From positions 620,001 to 684,000 of the forward strand of contig QGFZ01000001.1 in NCBI GenBank assembly GCA_003149065.1: a DNA stretch of 64,000 nucleotides, in the 5' to 3' direction. Made by a program: the position numbers and the translations under genes. This DNA comes from Ruminococcaceae bacterium R-25. GTDB taxonomy: Bacteria > Bacillota > Clostridia > Saccharofermentanales > Saccharofermentanaceae. Positions 17,987 to 27,014 of the stretch are shown here, in pieces. The stretch's first letter is position 1. Each line of letters begins with the position of its first letter. The notes beneath the pieces were generated by a model. The model was not told where the DNA came from and did no database searches. It was given only the letters and a program-made list of their open reading frames with translations.

Positions 17987-20683
17987 ATGAGTACACTCCT
18001 TCTTGTTGACGGCAATTCGATTATTAACAGAGCTTATTATGCCGTAATAGGCAGAGCTCCCATGACTGCGCCTGACGGAACTCCCACTGGAGCCGTAAAC
18101 GGTTTCTTTAATTCCGTTCTGGGCGTAATGAAAGAATATAACCCTGATCATATGTGCGTTCTTTTCGACAGGAGAGAGCCCACATTCAGACATAAGATGA
18201 GCGTTGATTATAAGGCTAACCGCAAGGGCATGCCTGACGATCTTGCTGCACAGATGCCTGTTGTAAAGAACATCCTTGACCTTTACGGAATCAAGAGAAT
18301 GGAACTTGCAGGATACGAAGCTGACGATCTTATCGGCACTTTGTCAAAGCAGGGCGAAGAGCAGGGAATGAATGTCTATATCTTCTCCGGCGACCACGAC
18401 GATTTCCAGCTTATCTCAGACAAGGTATCTGTCATCATGCCCCAGTCCGGCAAAGGAAAAGAGCCCAGAGTCTTATTTGACCGCAAGATGTTCGAAGATA
18501 CATACGGAGTAAAGCCTGAAGTATTTGTTCAGGTAAAGGCCCTCATGGGTGATAACTCCGATAACATCAAGGGCGTTGAAAAGGTAGGCGAAAAGACTGC
18601 ATTTAAGCTTATCGCAGACTATGGTTCTTGCGAAGAAGTTTTCAATAACGCTGATAAGTTATCTCCGGCATTGGGAGAGAGAGTTAAGAATTCAAAAGAA
18701 CTTTTAGATCTTAATATCAAGCTCTGCACAATCGACAGGGAGTCTCCTGTTGAAGAAAATGCAAAAGACTGCGTTTATCCTTCATCTACCAGAGATTTTC
18801 CTGCTTTGTCCGGCGTTCTTAGCCGTCTGGCATTAAAGTCACTTATCAAGAAACTCGATCTGGAAGATGTTAAGCCTGCCGGATTCGTAACTACTGAAGA
18901 AGTCGATGACTTCGTAACGGGGATTAAGGATCAGGTCGAATCCTGCTTAAAGTCAGGACTTAATATCAAGTATGAAGCGCCTTCTTCTTTTGATTTCGAA
19001 AACCTTAACTGCGGTATTGATTTTGTTGATATTTCATCCGGAAACAAGATCATTATTCTCGACTGGAATTCCAAGACATTCTATGTAATTGATCCGGATG
19101 AGTTTAATAAGTTAAGTTCCGGCAAAAAGGTCATTCCTGCTTCATATGAATATAAGGACAGATCCAAGATCATTAAGGAACCTTTAAAGTCGGTTGAATC
19201 TGTTTTCGACTGCGAGATAGCAGGATATGTACTTAATGTGCTTTCAGGCAAGCCTGATCTTCAGAGGCTTTATGAGAGCATCATCAAATCCGCTTATCCC
19301 GTTGAGGAAAAGAAGGGACCTGTAAAGCAGCTCTCATTATTTGATGAGATCACAGAAGATGACGGTTCTTCCAAAGTCGAAGAGACTGCATCAAAGCTTC
19401 TTGCTGTTACGGCGATCGCGAAAGTGATCTCACGTGATATCGAAAACGATAAGGATCTTAAGAGTCTTCTTTACGACATCGAATTTCCGCTTGTAATCAC
19501 TCTTGATAAGATCGAGAGAAACGGCATGCATGTATCAGGCAAGAGGCTTTCCGAACTTCATAGCGAATATACAAAGCGTTTAGAAGATATCAGCGCCAGA
19601 GTTTACGATGAGTGTGGAACTGAGTTTAATATCTCATCACCCAAGCAGCTTGCAGATGTCTTGTACGGACCAAAGTATCTGAATCTTCCTTCAGGCAAGA
19701 AGGGCAAGAGCGGTGATTTTTCGACAGGAATCGACGAGCTTAAGAGATTAAGACATATGTCTCCTGCGATAGATAACATCATTAAGTACAGAGAACTCTC
19801 AAAGCTCGATTCCACATATGCAGTAGGACTAGCGAGGGCCATCAGGAGCGATTCGAGGATCCATACTACATTTACCCAGGCAATGACTAATACCGGAAGA
19901 TTATCTTCTACAGAACCTAATCTTCAGAACATTCCCGTAAGGACCGAAGAAGGCTCAAGATTAAGAGAAGCATTTACTGCTGAAGAAGGAAAGATATTGG
20001 TTGATGCCGACTATTCACAGATCGAACTCCGTCTTCTTGCGGCTTTGAGCGGTGATGAAGTAATGTGTTCTGCGTTCCTGGAGGGTGAAGACATCCATAA
20101 GAGAACTGCAGCCAAAGTCTATGGCGTTACTGAAGACATGGTTACTCACAAGATGAGAGCAACTGCAAAGACCGTTAACTTCAGTATCATCTACGGCATC
20201 TCCGATTACGGTCTTGCTACTGATCTCGGTATCAGCTACAAGGAAGCATCTGACCTCATTAAGGAATATAACAACCAGTTCCCGGGTGTCACTTCATATC
20301 TTGAAGCTTTAAGGAATTCGGGTGAGGAAAAGGGATATGCCGTAACTATGTATGGCAGAAAGAGGATCCTTAACGAACTTAAGAGCCAGAACAGGAACAT
20401 TAAGAATTTCGGTTACAGAGCGGCAATGAATACGCCCATCCAGGGTACTGCTGCTGACATTATAAAGATCGCTATGAACCGTGTTTCAAAAGCATTGGAA
20501 GAAAAGCTCCCTACGGCAAAACTCGTAATGCAGGTGCACGACGAACTCATATGCGAATGCAACATTGAAGATAAGGACCTTTGTGCTTCAATTCTTAAAG
20601 AAGAGATGGAAAAAGCAGCTTCATTAAGCGTGCCGCTCCTTGCAGAGGTCGGATTCGGAAAGGACTGGCTGGAAGCTAAATAA
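17987..20683 (+). CDS. polA: DNA polymerase I
   Basis: An 898-residue family A polymerase for Okazaki-fragment maturation and repair. The 5'-nuclease domain (residues 1 to ~290) begins LLLVDGNSIINRAYYA and has GDNSDNIKGVEKVG near 187. The middle region (~300-480) has the size of a 3'-5' exonuclease domain but lacks the DxE metal-binding motif, so proofreading is probably absent, as in many Firmicutes. The polymerase domain has DADYSQIELRLLAAL near 672 (motif A), KTVNFSIIYG (motif B) and QVHDEL near 848 (motif C). It overlaps coaE by one base (TAATG), and this polA-coaE order is common in Clostridia. Confidence 0.96.
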   Translation: MSTLLLVDGNSIINRAYYAVIGRAPMTAPDGTPTGAVNGFFNSVLGVMKEYNPDHMCVLFDRREPTFRHKMSVDYKANRKGMPDDLAAQMPVVKNILDLYGIKRMELAGYEADDLIGTLSKQGEEQGMNVYIFSGDHDDFQLISDKVSVIMPQSGKGKEPRVLFDRKMFEDTYGVKPEVFVQVKALMGDNSDNIKGVEKVGEKTAFKLIADYGSCEEVFNNADKLSPALGERVKNSKELLDLNIKLCTIDRESPVEENAKDCVYPSSTRDFPALSGVLSRLALKSLIKKLDLEDVKPAGFVTTEEVDDFVTGIKDQVESCLKSGLNIKYEAPSSFDFENLNCGIDFVDISSGNKIIILDWNSKTFYVIDPDEFNKLSSGKKVIPASYEYKDRSKIIKEPLKSVESVFDCEIAGYVLNVLSGKPDLQRLYESIIKSAYPVEEKKGPVKQLSLFDEITEDDGSSKVEETASKLLAVTAIAKVISRDIENDKDLKSLLYDIEFPLVITLDKIERNGMHVSGKRLSELHSEYTKRLEDISARVYDECGTEFNISSPKQLADVLYGPKYLNLPSGKKGKSGDFSTGIDELKRLRHMSPAIDNIIKYRELSKLDSTYAVGLARAIRSDSRIHTTFTQAMTNTGRLSSTEPNLQNIPVRTEEGSRLREAFTAEEGKILVDADYSQIELRLLAALSGDEVMCSAFLEGEDIHKRTAAKVYGVTEDMVTHKMRATAKTVNFSIIYGISDYGLATDLGISYKEASDLIKEYNNQFPGVTSYLEALRNSGEEKGYAVTMYGRKRILNELKSQNRNIKNFGYRAAMNTPIQGTAADIIKIAMNRVSKALEEKLPTAKLVMQVHDELICECNIEDKDLCASILKEEMEKAASLSVPLLAEVGFGKDWLEAK

Positions 20684-21288
20684 TGTTTGTATTAGGTATT
20701 ACAGGCGGTATAGGAAGCGGAAAGAGCACGGTAAGCGGGCTTTTGGCAGAAAGAGGACTTATGGTCCTTGATGCTGATGAGATCTCAAGAAGCGTAACAG
20801 GTCCCATGGGCAGGGCAATGCCTGAGATCGCTGAGACTTTCGGAAAGAGAGTCGTATCTTCCAACGGCGCACTTAACAGGAAGGCCATGTCTGATATTGC
20901 TTTTTCTGATAAGAATAAACTCGATAAATTAAGTTCTATCATTCACAGACATGTTTTCGAGCAGATCGATGAGACATTGCAGAAGGAAAAAGAGAAGGGT
21001 ACAAAGTGCGTCGTTCTTGACGTTCCGATCCCGGTTAATAAGTTCCGTGAATTATGCAATCAAATCTGGGTCGTAACATGCGATAAGGATGTGCGCCTTG
21101 CAAGACTCCAGAAGCGCGGAATGGAAAAGGAAGAGGCTGAAAGAAGGATCGCAGTCCAGATGACTGACGATGAGTACTGCGAATTAGGCGACCACGCTAT
21201 TGATAACTCATGGGATTTGGAAGACCTTAAGGATAAGGTTGAAGTCCTGATCCGCGAGCAGCTCTATGAGAGAGGTATCAGGATATGA
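20683..21288 (+). CDS. coaE: Dephospho-CoA kinase
   Basis: A 201-residue P-loop kinase that phosphorylates dephospho-CoA at the ribose 3'-hydroxyl, the last step of coenzyme A synthesis. Walker A GITGGIGSGKST is at residues 4-15, followed by DADEISRSVT near 32 (substrate-binding Asp) and the lid region RLQKRGMEKEEAERRI near 145. Length is normal for the family. It starts within the polA stop and overlaps the next gene by 4 bp, so the four genes from polA onward are translationally coupled. Confidence 0.95.
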   Translation: MFVLGITGGIGSGKSTVSGLLAERGLMVLDADEISRSVTGPMGRAMPEIAETFGKRVVSSNGALNRKAMSDIAFSDKNKLDKLSSIIHRHVFEQIDETLQKEKEKGTKCVVLDVPIPVNKFRELCNQIWVVTCDKDVRLARLQKRGMEKEEAERRIAVQMTDDEYCELGDHAIDNSWDLEDLKDKVEVLIREQLYERGIRI

Positions 21289-21620
21289 ACGTGTCTGCAT
21301 TCATAGCAGCTCTTATATTCCTGCTTATATCGATCGCGGCATTGGTATTCATTTTCGTCGGTAAAGCGCCTTTTTGTTCAGGCAAATACAGGTCTTTTTA
21401 CAGAGCTTCATGCGGTGTTTATATCAGCGGTGTTCTTCTTGTCCTGATATTTACTCTTATCATGAAGAGGCTCCCTCTGGTCTATGTTTTGATTTCAGAC
21501 ATCACGGTTACCGTTGTTTTCTGTTTTACTGTAGGTCTTATCTATTTCATGACGAGATCTATCGTTGAAGCAGCTGAAAAAGCTGAGAAAAAGGAGACTG
21601 ATGACAAGAGTAAAGAGTGA
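21285..21620 (+). CDS. Small membrane protein of unknown function
   Basis: A 111-residue protein with three predicted membrane helices (about residues 4-27, 44-62 and 67-92) and a charged cytosolic-looking tail rich in Glu and Lys (EAAEKAEKKETDDKSKE). I recognise no family. Its ATG overlaps the coaE stop by 4 bp, and its own end overlaps the next gene by 20 bp, so it is a genuine coupled gene rather than a chance frame. Its position suggests expression with the SanA-like protein downstream. Confidence 0.7.
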   Translation: MNVSAFIAALIFLLISIAALVFIFVGKAPFCSGKYRSFYRASCGVYISGVLLVLIFTLIMKRLPLVYVLISDITVTVVFCFTVGLIYFMTRSIVEAAEKAEKKETDDKSKE

Positions 21621-22251
21621 CAGCAAGGTAAAGAAGGTCATATTCAAGATCTTTATCGTATTAGTCGTTTTGGGACTTTTAGGTGTTCTTGCGGTCTCTT
21701 TGTTGAACCTTCATGTAATCGGTGATACGAAGTCTGAGGTCTATTCTCTTGAAAATTTTGAATCTTCTAATGAATGCCATTTTGAAGCAGTTATCGTTTT
21801 AGGCTGTGCTGTTTGGGACAATGGCCCAAGTCCGATGCTTGCTGACAGATTAAGGACAGCGGCTGCTGTATATAAGACCGGCTGTGCTGACTATATCCTG
21901 GTTACAGGTGACAGCGAAAATCCCGTTAAATACGATGAGACCGGAGCCATGAAGACTTTCCTTATCGATGAAGGAATTCCTGAAGACAAGATAGTCTGTG
22001 ATCCGTTGGGACTTTCGACTTATGAATCGATGATCAGAGCAAAGACTCTCTATAACATTTCAAGTGCAGTTGTTGTTACGACTGAATTCCATGTTCCAAG
22101 GTCTGTTTACGATGCAAAAGCTTTTGGTATAGTATCTGTAGGAGTCGAAGCTATTAATTCCGGATATGTTATTAAGCCGTATAATTATGTCAGGGAGTTT
22201 ATAGCTCGCGGCAAAGACTTTTTCTATGCATTGATCAAACCGGGTTATTGA
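21601..22251 (+). CDS. SanA/YdcF-type DUF218 membrane-anchored protein
   Basis: A 216-residue protein with one N-terminal membrane helix (about residues 12-34) and an extracytoplasmic DUF218 domain. Family motifs are VIVLGCAVWDNGPSPMLADR near 62, LVTGDSENPVKYDET near 100 and VTTEFHVPRSVYDAK near 160. Members such as SanA and ElyC affect envelope permeability and lipid-carrier metabolism, but the reaction is not settled. ATG 21601 is chosen because AAGGAG at 21591-21596 fits it exactly; upstream in-frame starts lie within the preceding gene. It ends one base before the next ATG. Confidence 0.85.
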   Translation: MTRVKSDSKVKKVIFKIFIVLVVLGLLGVLAVSLLNLHVIGDTKSEVYSLENFESSNECHFEAVIVLGCAVWDNGPSPMLADRLRTAAAVYKTGCADYILVTGDSENPVKYDETGAMKTFLIDEGIPEDKIVCDPLGLSTYESMIRAKTLYNISSAVVVTTEFHVPRSVYDAKAFGIVSVGVEAINSGYVIKPYNYVREFIARGKDFFYALIKPGY

Positions 22252-22252
22252 T

Positions 22253-22819
22253 ATGACTTCTAGCAACACCAAGAGATTACCAACATATATCGGCGGCATC
22301 TTTGCGATAATCGCAGGGTTCTTCTTTATTACGCTGCCTGAGATCTCTTCTGGTGTTATTGGTCTCTTATTTGGCATTGTTCTCTTTATCGCCGGAATTA
22401 CCGAAGTAATCGGTTATGTGATTACGATAAAGCAGTTCAGGGAAGAAAACTACGGTAAGGCTGCCGGTGCTGAGATCGTTCTTGTCTATTCCATTATTCT
22501 GATGGTGCTTGGCGGATTCTTTATCTTAAAACCTGATATCGTTCTGCAGCTTTTATCGACCATTGTAGGTCTGTTCTTCCTTGTTGACGGAATCGTAAAG
22601 CTCAGACAGGAGATATTCCTGTTTGTAAAAAAGGACCTCTACAGCTGGATGCTTTTGATCATGGCTGTGTTATTGATCGTTGCAGGAGTTGTTCTTCTTG
22701 CAAATGCGTTTAACGGCACAAGGAATATAATCGTTTTCTCGGGATGCGCATTTGTGGTGAGCGGACTTGAGACCTGCTTTTTGGGACTCTTTAAAAAGAA
22801 AGATAAAAAAGCCCGCTAA
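22253..22819 (+). CDS. HdeD-like DUF308 membrane protein
   Basis: A 188-residue protein with six hydrophobic helices arranged as three similar helix pairs, the arrangement of the HdeD/DUF308 family. The repeated pattern is a small-residue helix ending in a Gly-rich turn (GGIFAIIAGFFF, MVLGGFFIL, LLIVAGVVLL). The C-terminus is very basic (FKKKDKKAR). In E. coli HdeD is linked to acid resistance, but the role here is unknown. The stop codon lies inside the stem of the terminator that follows, so this is the last gene of its operon. Confidence 0.8.
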   Translation: MTSSNTKRLPTYIGGIFAIIAGFFFITLPEISSGVIGLLFGIVLFIAGITEVIGYVITIKQFREENYGKAAGAEIVLVYSIILMVLGGFFILKPDIVLQLLSTIVGLFFLVDGIVKLRQEIFLFVKKDLYSWMLLIMAVLLIVAGVVLLANAFNGTRNIIVFSGCAFVVSGLETCFLGLFKKKDKKAR

Positions 22820-22839
22820 GATTGATCTTATTGCGGGCT
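22810..22839. terminator. Bidirectional intrinsic terminator between DUF308 gene and ychF
   Basis: AGCCCGC pairs with GCGGGCT, enclosing a second stem TAAGA/TCTTA around a TTGA loop. A run of A lies on the left and a T-rich run on the right, so it can end transcripts from both convergent genes. Confidence 0.85.
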
Positions 22840-22869
22840 TTATATTTGGTTTGTTGATTTCCTTAAATA

Positions 22870-23964
22870 TCAGACGTTGAATCTGAATACTACGACGTCA
22901 CCGTCTTTCATTACATATTCCTTACCTTCGGATCTTACAAGACCTTTTTCCTTAGCTGCGTTATATGTGCCGCAGGCGATTAGATCATCGTAAGCTACGA
23001 CCTCGGCTCTGATAAAGCCTCTTTCAAAGTCTGAGTGGATCTTTCCTGCAGCCTGGGGAGCCTTTGTGCCGTTCTTGATCGTCCAGGCACGAACTTCTTT
23101 GGGGCCGGCTGTAAGGAATGAGATGAGACCGAGGAGGGTATAGGATGCGTTGATCATCTTATCAAGACCTGCGCTCTCGATGCCTAAATCTTCCAGGAAC
23201 ATCTCGCGGTCTTCGGGAGAGAGCTCGCCTAATTCCTCTTCGATCTTAGCTGAGATAACGACAACGCCGGAACCTTCCTTTGCTGCGATCTCTTTTACTG
23301 TCTGGACATAAGGAATGTCTTCGTTCTTTTTGATATCGTCTTCTGCGATGTTTGCACAGTAGAGAACAGGCTTCATGGAAATGAGCTGGAGATCTTTAAT
23401 GTACTCCTGTTCGTCATCTTCGAATGAAAGAGTTCTTGCAGACTTGCCTTCTGCGAGACAATCGTAGATCTTTTCGAATACTGCGAGTTCTTTAGCGAAA
23501 GCCTTGTCGCCGCCTTTCATCATCTTCTTTGTGCGGTCAATTCTCTTTTCCATGATTTCCAGGTCAGAAAGGACAAGTTCGATATCGATGGTAGCAATAT
23601 CGCCTGCCGGATCAGCATGGCCGTTTACGTGGATAACGTCAGGATCGTCGAAGCATCTTACAACGTGAACGATAGCATCGCACTCTCTGATGTTTGATAA
23701 GAACTTGTTGCCAAGACCTTCGCCTTTGGAAGCGCCTGCAACAAGACCTGCGATGTCAACGAATTCGACGACAGCGGGTGTGTATTTTTCAGGATTATAG
23801 ATCTCAGCGAGTTTATCGAGTCTCTTATCAGGAACTGAAACGACGCCTACATTAGGTTCAATAGTGCAGAAAGGATAGTTAGCTGCCTCAGCGCCTGCCT
23901 TTGTAATTGCGTTGAAAAGAGTGCTCTTACCGACATTAGGAAGTCCAACGATTCCAAGCTTCAT
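22870..23964 (-). CDS. ychF: Redox-regulated ribosome-associated ATPase YchF
   Basis: A 364-residue Obg-family P-loop protein that binds ribosomes and prefers ATP over GTP. G1 is [18 protein letters not shown] at the N-terminus, and the switch region has [15 protein letters not shown] near 33. G3 is [17 protein letters not shown] near 68, with a non-GTP-like NxxD-equivalent region later (YCANIAEDD near 203). The C-terminal TGS domain ends [10 protein letters not shown]. It is a single-gene unit, divergent from comM. GAGGTAT just before ATG serves as ribosome-binding site. Confidence 0.97.
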   Translation of the reverse strand: MKLGIVGLPNVGKSTLFNAITKAGAEAANYPFCTIEPNVGVVSVPDKRLDKLAEIYNPEKYTPAVVEFVDIAGLVAGASKGEGLGNKFLSNIRECDAIVHVVRCFDDPDVIHVNGHADPAGDIATIDIELVLSDLEIMEKRIDRTKKMMKGGDKAFAKELAVFEKIYDCLAEGKSARTLSFEDDEQEYIKDLQLISMKPVLYCANIAEDDIKKNEDIPYVQTVKEIAAKEGSGVVVISAKIEEELGELSPEDREMFLEDLGIESAGLDKMINASYTLLGLISFLTAGPKEVRAWTIKNGTKAPQAAGKIHSDFERGFIRAEVVAYDDLIACGTYNAAKEKGLVRSEGKEYVMKDGDVVVFRFNV

Positions 23965-24000
23965 ATATATACCTCATTTTAATGTTATTTTTGCCTCATA

Positions 24001-24009
24001 ATTGTAGCA
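24001..24009 (-). promoter_or_regulatory. Extended -10 promoter candidate for ychF
   Basis: On the minus strand the sequence reads TGCTACAAT, an extended -10, 37 bp upstream of the ychF start. The phased TTTGTCGG array begins about 20 bp further upstream. The -35 match is poor. Confidence 0.4.
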
Positions 24010-24026
24010 CATTAAAAGCATAATAC

Positions 24027-24143
24027 TTTGTAGGTTGTTTGTCGGTATTTGTCGGGTAATTGTCGGCTCTTTTGTAGGTTTTTGTAACTTATCATCTGGT
24101 TTTGTCAGTTTTTGTCGGAAATCCTGTCGGTTTTCGTTGTCGG
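24027..24143. repeat. Helically phased TTTGTCGG-type repeat array
   Basis: About ten copies of TTTGTCGG or near variants (TTTGTAGG, TTTGTCAG, TTTGTAAC) fall with their central G at 24030, 24041, 24051, 24062, 24074, 24084, 24104, 24114, 24126 and 24139. Spacings are mostly 10-13 bp, or twice that once, which is close to one DNA helical turn. The array fills the gap between divergent ychF and comM. It is too short-period for a CRISPR array. Confidence 0.75.
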
Positions 24144-24214
24144 TTTTGCGATGTTTTCGTACTGATAATCCTGATTTTAAAAGCGTATTCTGCTTATAAA
24201 AGGAGGATACGGAA

Positions 24215-25735
24215 ATGCCAGCTAAACCTAATGTTGTACATATATATTCATGCTTTACGTCGGGCTCTGATTCGACCGTTTCTTTGATCGAAGTATCGAT
24301 ATCACCGGGCATACCGACATTCTCGGTAATAGGGCTTTGCGATTCTTCGATAAGGGAGTCTCAAGGCCGGATCAGGTCAGCTTTTAAGTCGGCGGGTTTC
24401 AATATGCCCAAAGGACACATTACGGTCGGTATAAGTCCTGCTTATATGAGGAAAGCGGGAACTGGTTTTGATCTTCCTATGGCGATGGGAATACTTTTTT
24501 GCTCAGGCCAGCTGTATCTTCCGCCAAACAGCAAAATCTACGCAGAAGGCGAGCTGACATTAGGCGGAGACATTATTGGAACACCGGGTGCATGTATCAG
24601 GCTTAAGACTGTACGTGATATGGATTTCGATTACAGGATCATTCCAGTGAGCGAATCTTCAGGTGCGGGCCTAGCCAGGTTTTCGGGACAGGCAATAACA
24701 AGACTTACTGATCTGAACAGCCTTTTTGACGGAAACAACTATAAGGAGGCTGAGTTTACTTATGATTGTCCTTTAACGTCAGATGAATATATCGATATCT
24801 CGAATTTGAAAGGGCAGGAGAAGACTAAGAGGGCACTTCTTATAAGCGCTGCAGGATTTCATAATCTGCTGCTTTTGGGGAGCCCGGGTTGCGGAAAGAC
24901 ACTGGCAGGGAAAATGCTTGCAGGCATTATGCCGAAGCTCAGTCCTGAAGAGTTATCCGATGTTTATTCAATGACTGAACTTGTTGAAGGCGAGAATGCG
25001 AAGATCAGTCTTGAAAGACCTGTGCGCATGATCGGTCCTAATATAACTGTCGGAAAACTTCTCGGGAGTTCAGTGAGCTTAACGCCAGGTGAACTTGCAC
25101 TTGCTAATCACGGAATACTGTTTGCTGATGAGCTTCCTCTATATAACTCCGAAGTGATCGACTTTTTGAGAAAGCCTCTTGAAGAACGCAAAGTTCATCT
25201 GATGAAGAAAGGTAATCTCTATTCCTTTGATACTAACTTCATATTCCTGGGAACTGGAAATCCCTGTAAATGCGGCCTTTATTACGAGAAAGGTGATAAG
25301 TGCAGATGTAATCCTAATGAGATAAGCAGATATATGTCTAAAATGTCCGGACCTTTTCTTGAGCGGATAGATCTTTTCAGCGAGATGAGATCCATATCAG
25401 GCAAGGACATGGCTTGTATCTATACAGGTGACAAAGAAGGCGAGAGCTTAAAGTACAGAGAGATTGTTCAAAGATGCTGGGATTTGGCACACAAAAGGTA
25501 TGGAGCCGGGCTCTTAAACGGTACTTTTCCTGACGGGGACATCAGAGATGTTTTAAGGATCCCTGAAAAGTCAGTTAAATATGCATCCGAAGTGTCGGAC
25601 AAGGGTTTCTTTACGGCAAGAGGATTTACCAGAGTCTTAAGAGTTGCAAGAACGATAGCAGATATAAAAGAAGCACCTGATGTTACAGTTGAAGACATTG
25701 CGGAAGCAGTTCAATACAGGAGGAGAGATTTCTGA
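24215..25735 (+). CDS. comM: ComM/YifB family Mg-chelatase-like AAA+ protein
   Basis: A 506-residue AAA+ helicase-like protein. ComM promotes branch migration during natural transformation. The N-terminal ChlI-like S5-fold domain has GIPTFSVIGLCDSSIRES near residue 30 and GFDLPMAMGIL near 83. The AAA+ core has Walker A GSPGCGKTLAGKML near 222 and Walker B-like LFADELP near 303, then GTGNPCKCG near 345 and the C-terminal Mg-chelatase domain ending with TRVLRVARTIADIK. AAAGGAGG lies before ATG 24215. It is followed at once by dprA, a typical pairing for DNA uptake and recombination. Confidence 0.92.
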   Translation: MPAKPNVVHIYSCFTSGSDSTVSLIEVSISPGIPTFSVIGLCDSSIRESQGRIRSAFKSAGFNMPKGHITVGISPAYMRKAGTGFDLPMAMGILFCSGQLYLPPNSKIYAEGELTLGGDIIGTPGACIRLKTVRDMDFDYRIIPVSESSGAGLARFSGQAITRLTDLNSLFDGNNYKEAEFTYDCPLTSDEYIDISNLKGQEKTKRALLISAAGFHNLLLLGSPGCGKTLAGKMLAGIMPKLSPEELSDVYSMTELVEGENAKISLERPVRMIGPNITVGKLLGSSVSLTPGELALANHGILFADELPLYNSEVIDFLRKPLEERKVHLMKKGNLYSFDTNFIFLGTGNPCKCGLYYEKGDKCRCNPNEISRYMSKMSGPFLERIDLFSEMRSISGKDMACIYTGDKEGESLKYREIVQRCWDLAHKRYGAGLLNGTFPDGDIRDVLRIPEKSVKYASEVSDKGFFTARGFTRVLRVARTIADIKEAPDVTVEDIAEAVQYRRRDF

Positions 25736-25736
25736 T

Positions 25737-26975
25737 ATGTGGGATGAGATAACAAACAGGAAGGCTGATTATTTTTATTCGGCTGTCATGCTTAATACCG
25801 ATATTAATTACAGGACTCTTAATGAACTTGCAGAAAGAAATGTTTTCAGATCTTACAGGGACTTATACGATAAAGAACTGCTTAACAGGATTGCAAATGA
25901 AGAATTTGATCTGAAGCCAGATACAGTCTATAAGATTAAAAGGCTTCTGGATTCTTATGTGGATATTAAAAAGATCGTAACTAAATACGAGAAGATCTCA
26001 ATGGAGAACCGTATAAATGTGGTATCAGTACTTGATAAAGCATATCCGTATAATTGGAAAGTCTTAAGCGGAATGCCAAAGGTCTTTTATACCAGAGGGA
26101 ATTATGCCCTGATCGATACCATGACTCTTCAAGGTTCTGTTGCGGTTGTAGGTTCAAGAAATCCAAGCAGGTATGCCCAGTATGCAACGGATAAGATCTG
26201 TAAAGAACTTGGAAATAAAGGGATAACGATAGTTTCCGGAATGGCCGCAGGTATTGACCGGCAGGCTCATATTTCATCTGTTAATACTGACGGAGGTACG
26301 GTTGCAGTTTTGGCCGGAGGCGTAGATAACATTTATCCTCCTGCAAATAAGGATATTTACGATCTTATAAGCATGAATGGCCTCCTGATATCTGAAATGC
26401 CGCCCGGGCAGATACCTTTAAGGCGTTATTTTCCGTCGAGAAACAGACTTATTGCAGGCCTTTCAGACTGCACATTGATCATGGAAGCCGGTAATTGCTC
26501 AGGCACCCTTCATACGGCTTCGTTTGCAGCTAACCAGGGAAAAGAAGTATTTGTACTGCCGAATAATATCTACTACGAAAATGCAAAGGGCGGATTAAAG
26601 CTCTTGGAAGACGGCGGAAATGTCCTGCTTGGTGCTGACAGCGTTATAGACAGCGTAACAAGATCTCTAATGTATAAGCACATGGAACTCGGATGCGCTT
26701 CTGAATTAAATTTCAGGAATGATAAGGATGATTTTACCGATAAGATCGATATCAATGCTCTAAGAGAACTCTCTAAAGTCAGACCGGATATGTTGACCGA
26801 TGAGAACTGGAAGACGATAATTACTGATGCGCTTACGTTAAAACCCCTTTGCGCAGATGAATTGTGTACTGTCACAATGCTCCCGTTTTATAAGGTTTCG
26901 ATCCTTTTGACAGAGCTTGAGCTTAATGGGACAGTTTGTCAGGAGAAGGGTAAGTACTCGTTGACATTTGTATAA
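25737..26975 (+). CDS. dprA: DNA-processing protein DprA
   Basis: A 412-residue single-stranded-DNA-binding protein that loads RecA during natural transformation. The Rossmann-like core shows VVGSRNPSRYAQYAT near residue 136, VSGMAAGIDRQAH near 169, GGVDNIYPPAN near 195 and FPSRNRLIAGLSD near 232. Helical N-terminal (SAM-like) and C-terminal winged-helix regions flank it. ATG 25737 is used because AGGAGGAGA at 25719-25727 serves it, one base after the comM stop region; earlier in-frame codons lie within comM. The end of the gene carries a TTGACA that may belong to the topA promoter. Confidence 0.94.
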   Translation: MWDEITNRKADYFYSAVMLNTDINYRTLNELAERNVFRSYRDLYDKELLNRIANEEFDLKPDTVYKIKRLLDSYVDIKKIVTKYEKISMENRINVVSVLDKAYPYNWKVLSGMPKVFYTRGNYALIDTMTLQGSVAVVGSRNPSRYAQYATDKICKELGNKGITIVSGMAAGIDRQAHISSVNTDGGTVAVLAGGVDNIYPPANKDIYDLISMNGLLISEMPPGQIPLRRYFPSRNRLIAGLSDCTLIMEAGNCSGTLHTASFAANQGKEVFVLPNNIYYENAKGGLKLLEDGGNVLLGADSVIDSVTRSLMYKHMELGCASELNFRNDKDDFTDKIDINALRELSKVRPDMLTDENWKTIITDALTLKPLCADELCTVTMLPFYKVSILLTELELNGTVCQEKGKYSLTFV

Positions 26976-26989
26976 TGATGATATATTTT
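26961..26989 (+). promoter_or_regulatory. Promoter candidate for topA
   Basis: TTGACA at 26961-26966 is followed after 17 bp by TATTTT at 26984-26989, or after 15 bp by TATATT at 26982-26987. The -35 lies inside the last codons of dprA and the -10 inside a perfect AT-rich palindrome. Confidence 0.45.
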
Positions 26990-27003
26990 TAATTAAAAAT
27001 ATA
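26982..27003. repeat. Perfect 22-bp AT-only palindrome upstream of topA
   Basis: The sequence TATATTTTTAA is followed directly by its exact reverse complement, with no loop. It ends 11 bp before the topA ATG and abuts the ribosome-binding site AGAGGGG. With no spacer it is more likely a protein site or a melting region than a terminator. Confidence 0.7.
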
Positions 27004-27014
27004 GAGGGGTACTT

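Noticed and set aside
24027-24143. CRISPR array
   Set aside because: Repeat words are only 8 bp and spacers 2-5 bp, with no cas genes in the window.
23974-24312. Minus-strand reading frame of about 112 codons spanning the phased repeat array
   Set aside because: It crosses the comM start and its low-complexity Thr/Lys/Gln text arises from the repeats; no ribosome-binding site or conserved motif is present.
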